This document shows, piece after piece, positions 50,816 through 61,145 of a stretch of 64,000 nucleotides of DNA (position 1 is the stretch's first letter; every line of letters starts with the position of its first letter). The notes under the pieces were generated by a model. It had not been told where the DNA came from and ran no database searches. It saw nothing but the letters and a program-made list of their open reading frames with translations. The stretch is from NCBI RefSeq assembly GCF_964340395.1, contig NC_135564.1, forward strand, positions 11,562,391 through 11,626,390, written 5' to 3'. The stretch comes from Glandiceps talaboti. Taxonomy: Eukaryota > Hemichordata > Enteropneusta > Spengelidae. A program made the position numbers and the translations under genes.

Positions 50816-51169
50816 TTAAACCTTTTAACCAAACCCTTTAAGAAAACAAATGCCCTATAAAACCAACCGATCGTTCACACCTTTTCATAAATGTAAATTG
50901 ACACCGTTGTGCCAATGATAACATGTTTCCCTGAAATTATGCAAATGAGCTGCCATGCATTTAAAACAATCTGTGGAGAACCTGTAATGAAAGAAGTTGA
51001 TTTGTTTGTTAGTCAAAATGATAAAAAGTTAATGTTTTTGTTTTGTTTTGTTTTTGTCTTTTATTAGTAATTGACTCCAGTGGGTAAATGATACAATGTC
51101 TTACTTGCAAATCAATACATGTCAAAGGGAAAAAAAAAAAAGTTAATGTTTTCTTATGAGTCACCATAC

Positions 51170-51610
51170 AGTAATTATAAAAGATGGAGAACAAATTTTG
51201 GTGCATCAGTGGTACATCAGATAGCATGTTTACAGCACTGAATAACTGGCTCCAATAACACTCATCTGAAGCTTGTCCTGCTAACCAGAGCAAGTTGATA
51301 ATTACAGTTTGAAAATCTATGTAGTTAGCCACCCCCCTCCCCCCACCCCACCCCTTCCCAAAAATCCGTTAGCAGAATACCTCCACAGCCGTCAATCACA
51401 CTCCACTGTAACTAATCAGCCTTGGAGATATTCCGCTAACGGCTTTTGGGTGTGTGTGGCTATGTATCTATTTTCAAACCGTTATTATCAACTTCTATGG
51501 TTAGCAGGCCAAGCTGAATAAAACGAGTGTTATCAGAGTCAGTCATTCAGTCCGACTGTGCTGTAAACATGCTACATGTATGTGTCAAATTGGCTTAGAT
51601 ATGGCATATT
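51170..51610. mobile_element. foldback MITE with nested palindromes
   Basis: Outer arms GCATGTTTACAGCAC (51223) and its complement (51561) enclose inner pairs: AACAGTGTTATTGG-type segments; 'CTGCTAACCAGAGCAAGTTG' (51280) against its counterpart near 51500; and CCGTTAGCAGAATA (51366) against TATTCCGCTAACGG (51430). The whole unit is one imperfect hairpin. It contains no coding frame of note. Confidence 0.65.
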
Positions 51611-51746
51611 GGTTGAGAGTCACATCACATACATGTAGTAAGGGTTATATTGAAAATGAAAGATTATGGTGGGTCACAAGAAATTGCTGTGTGTCACACT
51701 AATCTCAACTGCCTAAATGTCTTAACATGTAGATTTGGATTTGTTC

Positions 51747-52104
51747 TTAAAGTGGCCATATGGATGAGGATTGGGTAGTTATTTTGGCTTTTTTAATTTA
51801 TAAAACTTTTTTATCATTGCTTTCTACTTGAAAAATCAATGTGAAACAACTCTGACAAAGTCTGTTATTTTAAATCAATAAATTGCAAAAGCTTTACAAA
51901 GTGTGTAAAAAGTTTGTTATTGTACGTAGAATATTAAAGATTTTACACATTTATTAATCTTTTGCAATTTATTGAGTTATAAACAAACAAGGACTTGGCA
52001 TATGTTGTTGCACATTGATTTTTCAAGCAGGAAACCATGATAAAGTTGTTTTATAAATTAAAAATACAAAATAGATACACAATCCTCATCCATGGTCACT
52101 TTAA
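51747..52104. mobile_element. TTAA-flanked palindromic MITE, copy 3
   Basis: 358 bp from TTAA-AGTGGCCATATGGATGAG to CTCATCCATGGTCACT-TTAA, with the same internal modules as copy 1. Its right half is closest to copy 2. Confidence 0.82.
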
Positions 52105-52551
52105 ACAACATCTTCTTGTATTAATTTAACAGTTATATTACTTGTACAGGTATGTTCTTGACAGTGACTTAGCCATAGAAGGTTACAATTATGCATTTCT
52201 GATTTAAAAGATGTCTAATACTGAACTCCTGGTGTTGTGTGTGGAGTAATACATTGTACAAAATGCTAAATGATCTTGAACAAACTTAGACTATCTAGAG
52301 AATGAACTAGTAAAGATTTATAAAATTCATGTATGCATGGCCTTGGGATTTAATGAATTTCTCTAATACCATGGAGATCCATATAGATTAAAACATTTTA
52401 GAATCACTTCCTGTATACGTGTACATACAGAAATATAGACTTAATCCAAAAAAAATAAGGAAGTGATTATCTCTCTCATAAATGCCATCCTAATTTTTTG
52501 GATTAACATGTCAATATACATGTACAAATTCATTACATTTAGGCTCTTTAG
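52105..52551. other. no gene recognised; probably intron
   Basis: AT-rich, no supported feature. Confidence 0.4.
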
Positions 52552-52622
52552 CTGTCCAACCTCAACCTCCGTTTTTGAAGAGTTATTGCTGAAAACGTTA
52601 AGTGAACTCATTTCAGAGTGCT
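52552..52622 (+). CDS. possible third exon of the 47-kb gene
   Basis: A GCTCTTTAG acceptor is followed in the correct phase (2) by CPTSTSVFEELLLKTLSELI then SEC. The frame continues to a stop at 52705, and the best internal GT is at 52623. Phase agreement with exon 2 and an amphipathic helical peptide are the only support. Confidence 0.22.
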
Positions 52623-52705
52623 GTTATACCCATGTTTTTCTATATCTCTACCAATGCACATGTACAGTCGTCTACATTTTATGTATAATTATGATAGACA
52701 TGTAA

Positions 52706-53520
52706 CATGTTACAGGTTTTAACCCTTTAAATAATTGAAATGTGTACATTTTTAAGTACTTAAAGCTATAGCTAAAGTTATCAGTCACAAAGTTAATAAT
52801 TCTAGTCACACTGGCTGAGTGCAAATACTCATTTCCTAGATGCTCGCTTGAATATGTGCTTTCATTTCTATCCAATCCAAGGCCTTAGGGGTCACTGACT
52901 CAGGTCAAATGTCAAATATTCAGCCAATGGGTCACTAGCTCAGGTCAAATGTTACTTTTCAAGAAGACAACTTCAAATGTTTTAGTCTTGCAATACTCTC
53001 TCTCTCAGCATTTTCTTTTAAAGAAAATAAAATTGAGAATACATGTCAGATGTATAAATGTGTCTAGTCTATAAAGGACATCTTTATTCAAGATTTCAAC
53101 ATTCTATACATATTTGCCCTATTGAGAAGCGTCCATGTGTCTGATGGAAGTAAATTAAATTGTGAAAAGAATCCATCAATGCAAAACACGGTCATCAAAT
53201 ACTGCCTATTAAATAAAAGCAATGTAAAAATTGCCATCTGTAAGACAGTCTTTCATATTTATAGGTTTAAAACAACCCTAAGGGGGTTGTGGTATGTATT
53301 TCTCACTGAAAATAAAGTGTAATAGCTGTGTCGTATTATTGCCAATATACATGTGTAATTTACTGGCTCTGAGGTACACTGAGGCAATCTTTATATGAAT
53401 GGTGTCATAACCTAAGAGAAATGAAGCAATACATTTTTTGTTAAATAGTTTTTATGTCAAAAAGTCGTAAAACTTTCACAATCACTTTGTTCAGAAAACT
53501 CTAATGTATATTTGGTTAAA
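52706..53520. other. no gene recognised
   Basis: AT-rich, intron-like. 'GGTCACTGACTCAGGTCAAATGT' type sequence is repeated once at 52890 and 52930. Confidence 0.4.
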
Positions 53521-53609
53521 ATTTACGATAACAATTTGTTGTAGAAATTTTCTAGAACAGAGAAAAAAAGGAAAAATTCTGAACATATTTTATACAACAA
53601 AATGACAAC

Positions 53610-53790
53610 CAAAAACTAGGTTTCTCGTAGATTGAAAATTTCCTTGAAAACAAGATGATGAGCAATCAAATTTCTATAATGATCTAGGTACAAGCTTTCA
53701 CATAGCAAAGTTTCGGAGTGATTATAGAGATACTTTCATTTTTAAACAAATTGGATCCTGAGGCACACTTTCTGGTAAGACTTACAGTCA
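53610..53790. repeat. dispersed direct repeat, copy 1 (matches 56990-57160)
   Basis: ATTTCCTTGAAAACAAGATG, 'CACATAGCAAAGTTTCGGAG' and TCCTGAGGCACACTTTCT recur in the same order about 3.4 kb downstream with moderate divergence. Confidence 0.5.
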
Positions 53791-55267
53791 TGTACAGTTA
53801 TGTGGCAACCCCCTAATTTTGTGAGCCAGGAAAATCCTTCTGCTCTTCTGCAAAAAAAGTCAGACATCTTAGTTATATCAGGAAAGAGGTACAATGGTTT
53901 TCCAATAATGGAAATGGCATAACAATGTTTAAATCAACTCGGATGTATTTTACCAGCACATATAACAATAAACCTACATTCTGTAGTTTCATGGAGAAAT
54001 CTTAAAGTTATCCCTTACTATTAATAGTATTATTACATTCAGTTACTTGAAGCAAAATAGCTTAATGTGGCTTTTAATGATGTGGAATGTTCATAATTAA
54101 ATGTTTTGTGCATGTTAATAGACTGTTTTGCTAAAATTTTTGAGCTTTTAATTTACACCTGATTTTAAATTGATATTTAATTCTTAATTTTTCTCAAAGA
54201 ATAAAACTTTATTCTCAGCGAGGCAATTCCACAAACAGCAAGGTAACTTAATAAGACATTAGCATTAGTATTGCCCCTTCTTTTATCTACTGAAAAACGT
54301 TTTTTCATTACTGGAATGAGAAACAAGTATATAACATCACTTTGTAATGATGTATGACATTGGCACAAAACAACAATGTTAACTTTATCATTTTGGTCTT
54401 TTAGACTTGAATTTTCTATTTTATGTAGCAAAACTAAATAAAATATTAATCTCCCTGATGGTCAAAATATACATTTACGACTATGTATGTCTCAAAAAAC
54501 TCCAAAGATAAGAATAATAAGGCCACCGGCATTTTCACTCCCTCTTTAACTGCAGCACTCAAGTATTGAACCTCTGGTTAATTTTTCAACAGTTTCATTT
54601 CAAAGCATTCCATGCACTCAGTAACAGATACATTCTATCCTTAGGATACTATAAAAACTTAATCTGGGATAGGAGGAAATTTAAGAGAAATATAACCTTT
54701 CAAGCGTGAGACTCATTTTTGTTGGAAGTGTAGACATCATTATATTGTACATGTACAATATGACTACAGAGTACTCATGAATCACTATGAAAAGAAAACA
54801 AATTTTGATATTTGAGTGCAATTTTAGAGTTATAATAGGTTTTGAATGAAATTATTGCTTATTGGTATTTCATTTACTCTCTAAGATTGGACTTCTACAT
54901 TTGCATATAAACTTAGCATTGTTACTTGTGTGCCATTTATTAAAACCAAAATGATGCACCACTGGTACACACAATATCTAGTGACGCACCAAAATTTGGT
55001 ATTCCACTATCTCTTACTACATGTACATAATTTGGTGTTCTCCAATCTCTTACTACATTGTACATTGTTGTATGTGGGGACACACAAAAAATGCCAGTTT
55101 TTCTCATTTTGATTCACAACTGTGAAAAAGAAAATTTGGCTATCATTAGAGGACACACTGTTACTTGTATGAACGATTAAGAGGGACTGACGGGGCATTT
55201 GTATTGCGACATTTGAGGTGAAATTCTTGGATCGTTGCAAGACAAACAACTGTGAAAGCATTTTTCA
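53791..55267. other. no gene recognised; intron-like AT-rich DNA
   Basis: No exon supported. A short local repeat ('CCAATCTCTTACTACATGTACA' type) occurs near 55005 and 55040. Confidence 0.4.
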
Positions 55268-55926
55268 TTAACCCTCTTCCTGCAAAGCCTCCCCATCTGG
55301 TAAGTGGTCAAGTCGGTGGTCAGTGTAGTCCATGTAGGGACCCTCCACAGATTCCCACTCAAAACCCGCTAGACTGCCAAGGGTTTTCACTAAAATTCAC
55401 TCGCTTCTATTTTTTGGTCTAGCAACTTCAAAAAATGTTTTTTCAACATTCCGTCTTCAGTTTCGTGTTGATTACAAAGTCGGTCATCATGTCCTGGTTC
55501 CCCTTTCACACCTTGAAGTCTGCATTAGCATATAATGGCACAAAAGGCATTTTTAGAGGGAGTATACGTAGTCAATTGGAAAATCGCCTCCTGCCAGAGT
55601 TAAACCTTTTTTCTCCCAGGTTAATCTCACTCTGGTCGTGTCTCCCACTCCCTCCTCGACACAGGAAAATTGCCCTGAGGAAGGGGAACATTTTTGTTTA
55701 CCAACGATTTTCACCGTCTCAACTGTTTGTCACAATGGTGGTCACAACCAACAGTTTTGACTGACTTGTCCCACCTTAATTTGTATGGGCAAATGCTTAC
55801 ACCGATTTGGTTTGTGATGTTGTGCCAGTTATGACTGTTTTCTATCTACGGACTTAGCCATGTGGCAGCCCTTGATGAAATTGAAATTGGCTACACTGAC
55901 CACTGACTTCACCTGATTAGGGTTAA
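55268..55926. mobile_element. piggyBac-like MITE, TTAA-CCCT ends
   Basis: The 659-bp element starts TTAACCCT and ends AGGGTTAA. The ends are inverted repeats over the first 60 bp (GTGGTCAGTGTAGTCCATG at 55316 against GGCTACACTGACCACTGACT at 55889). Both TTAA target sites and the CCCT terminus match canonical piggyBac ends. No transposase frame is present. The minus strand near 55389-55268 reads like a coding exon (FEWESVEGPYMDYTDHRL) but lies in the terminal repeat. Confidence 0.7.
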
Positions 55927-55974
55927 AGAGAACTAGATATATTAGTACAAACTTGGAGTAATAAAAAGTTGTTT

Positions 55975-56305
55975 TTAAAGAAATTATTGCAGATTGTTTG
56001 TTCCTGTAGTTGTAAGATCTGATGTCAAGATATCTATAATAAACTATAAATACTTGTTTGAATTATTAAACCTATTATTGTATTACTGATTAAATAGAAT
56101 TTTGATATTTGAGTAAAAAATTGGAATCATAATTGTTTTGAAAAAAATAATTGCAGATTGTTTGTTCCTGTACTTGTAAGATCTGACGTCAAGTTTGTAA
56201 TTTAAACTTTAAGTACCTATTTGAATAATTATGATTAAATAGAATTTTGATATTTGAGTACACAATTGAATTGGAATCATAATTGTTTTGAAAAAAAATT
56301 ATTAC
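55975..56305. repeat. tandem duplication of about 170-180 bp
   Basis: TTGCAGATTGTTTGTTCCTG, 'GTAAGATCTGATGTCAAG' and TAGAATTTTGATATTTGAGT occur in the same order at about 55987 and 56152, with the beginning of a third unit near 56300. Confidence 0.75.
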
Positions 56306-56989
56306 AGATTACAATGTTATAAACATTTAAGTATGTGTATAATTATGTAATATGATACAGTGGCTATAAAATTGTATGATGTGTGTACTTTGTGTTTAAA
56401 ATTTAAAAAGCAATGTACACTCATTTCATAAAATATGACTGTCTCCCAGTGCAATCGATTTCCTTGCAATTTTTTGTCCAAGTTAATGTGAAAATGACGT
56501 GGTTTTTTTTATAAAAGGAAAGATTCCAACAAATACAAAATATATTATAGAATCACTATACTTTGATATTATTACATGTAGCTACTAACTGAGGAAAGCT
56601 GATATAGAATGCGGGATAGTGTTGATATGTCAGAGGTGATGATGTACTTCTAAGAATAAATGTGTATGAACTGTATGCCTCATCATCTCTTCTTAAACCT
56701 TCAGTTTTCTTAATCTGACATCACTGCAAACACAATTAAGTAGATTACTACCACAGTTAGGAGTGGATGAAATTATAAACTTAATGTGAAAGGCACCTCA
56801 GAAATAAACTGTTTAAATGTTTATTCAAGAAAACTCACTCTCTTCCCCATTCTCAGTTAAAATCATGAAAACAAAATCGGGTCACTGAACAAATTCTTTA
56901 AAAAGAGGTAAAAATGTTATTAAAAGTGAGCCATTTTAGAATCCAATATGGTTGACTGAATATACAATGTAGTGTTAACTCCATGGGAA

Positions 56990-57160
56990 ATAAACATGAA
57001 ATAGTGTCAATTTCCTTCAAGACAAGATGGTGGATCCTAAATTTCTTTTATCATTTCACAGGAACCACATGTACATGTACCATGTGGCAAAGTGTTGAGT
57101 CTAGAGAACTTTGATTTTTAGTGAAATTGTCCCTGAGGCACTTTCTACATTGGACCTTAT
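56990..57160. repeat. dispersed direct repeat, copy 2 (matches 53610-53790)
   Basis: AATTTCCTTCAAGACAAGAT through CCCTGAGGCACTTTCTAC, with an inserted TACATGTACATGTAC run. Confidence 0.5.
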
Positions 57161-57269
57161 TTAAACGTTTCTAATGATAATATCTACATGTACATGAATT
57201 TCCACGTGACAATTATTGAAGGGGCTGAATTATTCTGCACTTCTTGTCAAAAAATGATAAAAAATGGGT

Positions 57270-57600
57270 TTCCACATGAGTCACATACACAAAATAGGAG
57301 ATAGGGGAACAAAAAATTGTGATGTGTCACAAGAAATTACTGTGCGTCAGTGATGTGTTAGCCTGTTTACTGCCTGTCAAGATACATTGTTAGCTTATTG
57401 CATCTCCTAGCCCTAGTATTCTCAGCTTGTCACTTACACATAGTAATAGATAGGGGAAAACTGGAAAACACCAAATTGTGATGTGTCACAAGAAGTTATT
57501 GTGCATCAGTGATGTGTAGCCTGCTTTGTGCACTGTTGAGGTACATCTTTAGCTGATCGTCCTAGCCCTTGTATTCTCCACTTGTATTGTAATGATTATA
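57270..57600. repeat. tandem duplication of about 165-180 bp
   Basis: AAATTGTGATGTGTCACAAG, 'GTGCGTCAGTGATGTGTTAG' and CTAGCCCT(A/T)GTATTCTC(A/C)(G/A)C recur once. A related single piece lies at 51660 (GGGTCACAAGAAATTGCTGT). Confidence 0.75.
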
Positions 57601-58477
57601 AAACTGACAATAACGAAATGAAAATTTTTTGCCCAAATGATAGCCAAGTCAATATCAGCTTGCAGTCCCTTCAACCATGACAACTATAGTCTGACTTGTT
57701 ATTCAAATTAATCAATATGTAAATATACCCTACATGATGATGCAGTAATTTACATGTTATTTACATATATGTTTTATGTAAATTTAATCGTATGGGTGCT
57801 GGATAATCATGATTATGACTTTAGTGGTATGGCTACCTCAAGGGTTTGACACAAGCGAAGAATACGGAGGCTATTTGACTAGCTAACGTTGAATTTTGAC
57901 AGTGCAGTAAACAAACTAGTGATGTGTCAAATTTGCTTGGAGTCATACAGAACACTTAGTCTACATTATATGTACCATAAATGAAAGCATTCAATTATGG
58001 TTAATTTGTTTTTGGTTTCATTCATATTCTTAATTAAGAAGTGGTTAGATAATGATATGCATATTACATGGTGTACATCATCATACATTGTACTGTACTA
58101 AGAATGCTGTACATTAAAGGATCGATAGTTGTCATGGTTTGGAGGATATAATTTCTTAGACAATAACATACATGTAATTTATTAAAGCATGAATTACAAA
58201 TAACAGAAAAGTGAGATGATGATTTTTTCATCGTTATTTGATATATAAAAATCAATGAACATTTGATGTGTGCATATTAGTACTTAGAATAGAAAGTGGG
58301 TCAGGGATTCATGTGTCAATCACCCCATGCTTGTAGTCATATTTGTGTGATTCACAGTTGCATGCCAAATACTGGATAAGAAGTGTTGTCCGATGATTGA
58401 ACCAGTAGTGTACATGTACCGTACATGTACAATGTAGACCTCCTGCAAGGATCTGGGTGACAAAACTTGATTTTTTT
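57601..58477. other. no gene recognised
   Basis: Intron-like AT-rich DNA; many CATGTACATG palindromes, common throughout the right third of the window. Confidence 0.4.
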
Positions 58478-58850
58478 TATATTAGGCCAAATTGTTTGGT
58501 TCTGATTACCCGACCCACCTAGTTTTTCATGCCGATCCTAAACTTTTTTTTTACATATTCAAGAAAAATAATAATAAAATTGTGAAGTCTCGCAAGAAAT
58601 AGTGGATGCGGAAACTGACATCAACCTAAAAAGACAATATAAAACTGTTCTTCCAATTTGTAATGGCTGTACATGTACATCTGATAGGAAGAAATAAACA
58701 ACACAGACACCATTTACAAAACAATGGAAAACCTGAACTACATGTAGACACTCACACATGAAAAAAAATATATAAAATAATTAAAAATCTACCTACCCCA
58801 CCTATTTTAAAATTGAATGTAATTGGAACCACAATTTTTTTTACGCCTTA
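58478..58850. mobile_element. MITE-like element, copy 2 (inverted relative to 21285-21645)
   Basis: 'ATTGTTTGGTTCTGATTACC' to 'ATTGAATGTAATTGGAACCA'; the whole order is the reverse complement of the copy at 21.3 kb. Confidence 0.7.
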
Positions 58851-60359
58851 TCAAAGTGTGACTGATTATTTGTGTGCTACATTTGTACATTGATTAATTC
58901 ATGTATATCAATGGAATGATACCAGATTTCCCATAATGCACCATTCAAGATGGCCAATTTTCAAGTTCCCTGTGTTATAAAGTCCCACTTATGTACAATG
59001 TACATGTACATGTATGTGTCCACACAAAGCAGATTGATGAAAAACTTTACTATGTGTAACATCTGCAGCCAGAAAACATTCTGTTATGTGTCCAAATCAT
59101 GCTGTGTAGCAAACTCTAGCAAATGTAATCAATCTAAATGCAATTTCAAATATGGTTGTACACTGCTTTGTGAACTTTATACCTATAAAGCAAATCATAG
59201 CATAGAAACATATATCGTGTGTGATGATAACGCTATCCATATTGTACAGACAGACAGTGTATTGTATATGACCTGCTGGAAGTGAATGGAAATTTAATGG
59301 AATATATTAACAAGATGGCACACAGATATGATAGCAAAGTACCAGAGTTTATTGATTCATCCCTACAAAGGAAAGTGATGCTGTTACGCAAATGAAAAAT
59401 ATATAATGTAAATATTTATAGCAATTACTTTGTTGTCATGAATGTGACTGATAGTCATGATGGCTTATCTATACATGAGTTTGAATAGGGATTTACTAAA
59501 GATAAATACTTTAGCAAAGTGGAAATTGACTATGCATTTTTTAATTTCAGGCAATGACATGTACTGATTGTTAATTTGCTAGGATTTAATATTGGATTTA
59601 TGCAGCATTGCAGAAATCAGTTTGGTTCAGCATTTCACTCACCTTGTCATTGTTTTAATATAATTTAATAATCATTCCTTTTTATTTTATTGTTATATAT
59701 GTAATTCAAAGGGCAGTACATGTACCAAACACTATACCACATGCAAACTAAGTTGTGTGGAATCAAACTGAAAATACAGGCTTCATTTTCAGGACATTCT
59801 AGTACATGGGTAGTTGTCAAAAAACAAACGTCTACGTGTGTGTCATTGATTCTTTTGTATCTAAACCATTGAGTCAAAACACTAAAAATATACTTAGTCT
59901 ATTTCTCAATTAAGCTTGCAAACGCATGGTACCTTTATATTACATTTTTAATATTTACTTCATTCAGTCTTGTGACATTAGGGTTTTATTACTATTTGTT
60001 ATTATATTGCTTTTTTTTATTCACGAAATAAAGTTAATAATGTTAATGATAACAAGGCCTATGTTGCTCATATTTTGCTTTCCTTAGGCAGAGCAAATAA
60101 TTATCTGGAAAAAAATTATTAAATTGGTTCTGGCTAGAATTCACTACATTTACTAAAAGTGTACAAATTAATGTATATGCCGAATATACAATGTATGTAC
60201 CTGCCAATATTTACACCAACCTGTGCCCACACTCAAAATAATCAAGTTTTACTGTCGCCAAATCCCTAATGCTGGCAATGTTGTAACGTGAAAAAAATAA
60301 AACATCTTTTTGCTTCTCTTTGCTTTTACAAATATATTACATTATACATGTATATGTAT
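58851..60359. other. no gene recognised
   Basis: A 111-codon plus-strand frame at 58950-59285 is Cys-rich in the middle (MCNICSQKTFCYVSKSCC) but has no signal peptide, domain or splice support. I leave it uncalled. Confidence 0.35.
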
Positions 60360-60545
60360 GTGATTGGTATTGATGCCAGTAATCCGCCTCTTCAACCTAA
60401 ATACTTCTGGCAAGACCATATGCCTCCAGTGAAGGTAATCTGAGATAAGATGGTGTTTAAATAAATTATTTATAAACTTTGGATGAAAGTGACTGATAGA
60501 GTGTCTATAGCCGCTTTTGTCCACATTGACCTATAGGTAGACTTG
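60360..60545. repeat. dispersed repeat, copy 1 (matches 61005-61140)
   Basis: 'CCTCCAGTGAAGGTAATCTG', GAGATAAGATGGTGTTTAAA, then TTTTGTCCACATT; the same order with about 25% differences is seen at 61025-61135. Confidence 0.55.
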
Positions 60546-61004
60546 ATCATTGTTTGGGAGCAACATGTAATGAATATAATAACTACTGAAAGTGATATTC
60601 TTGTTATAGATCATTGAGAAATGTTGTCTATTATACATGTATATAAAGTTAAAAACTCATGCATTTTAATGTACATGTACTTATACACTGGAAATGGCCA
60701 TTCTCAGTAATAAAAGAAAATGAAGTATCAACCACTTTGCTTAATTATGTCATTATGCTGTGTTAAACTCGTCCACGACTTTTGTTATCGGCTGAAATGA
60801 CAATTACGGTGATCTGACTGAATTATGGCGTGATATCGTGTAATGAGATAGTGACTACATGATCAAGGACCATTACAAATGCATTGGATATTAAGCCACA
60901 TTTAGTGGCTCAGATACATATAAGATATAATGGCATCATTGCTCATTGCTTAATGTGGTTTCGTACCAAATTTTAATCTAAAAAGTGATGATAAAGTTGG
61001 TAAA

Positions 61005-61145
61005 TACTGCAGGTGATACTACCTGTCTCCAGTGATGATAATCCGAGATAGAAAGGTGTTAAAATAAATTAATGAGTATTTATGAATGATTAACAAAAGC
61101 AACCAGAGAGTCTTTCTTGCTACTCTTGTCCAAATCTGATTAAAA
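61005..61145. repeat. dispersed repeat, copy 2 (matches 60360-60545)
   Basis: 'GTCTCCAGTGATGATAATCC', GAGATAGAAAGGTGTTAAAA, then CTCTTGTCCAAATCTG. Confidence 0.55.

Noticed and set aside
55268-55389. Minus-strand terminal exon encoding FEWESVEGPYMDYTDHRL
   Set aside because: It first looked convincing, but it lies in the terminal inverted repeat of a TTAA-flanked element and its acceptor phase does not fit the only upstream candidate.
58950-59285. 111-codon Cys-containing open frame
   Set aside because: Begins within ordinary AT-rich DNA and a CATGTA repeat; no signal peptide, conserved spacing or splice sites.
60385-60438. Plus-strand exon encoding NPPLQPKYFWQDHMPPVK with a GTAATC donor
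   Set aside because: The donor region is part of a dispersed repeat (second copy at 61.0 kb without the frame), and no partner exon was found.
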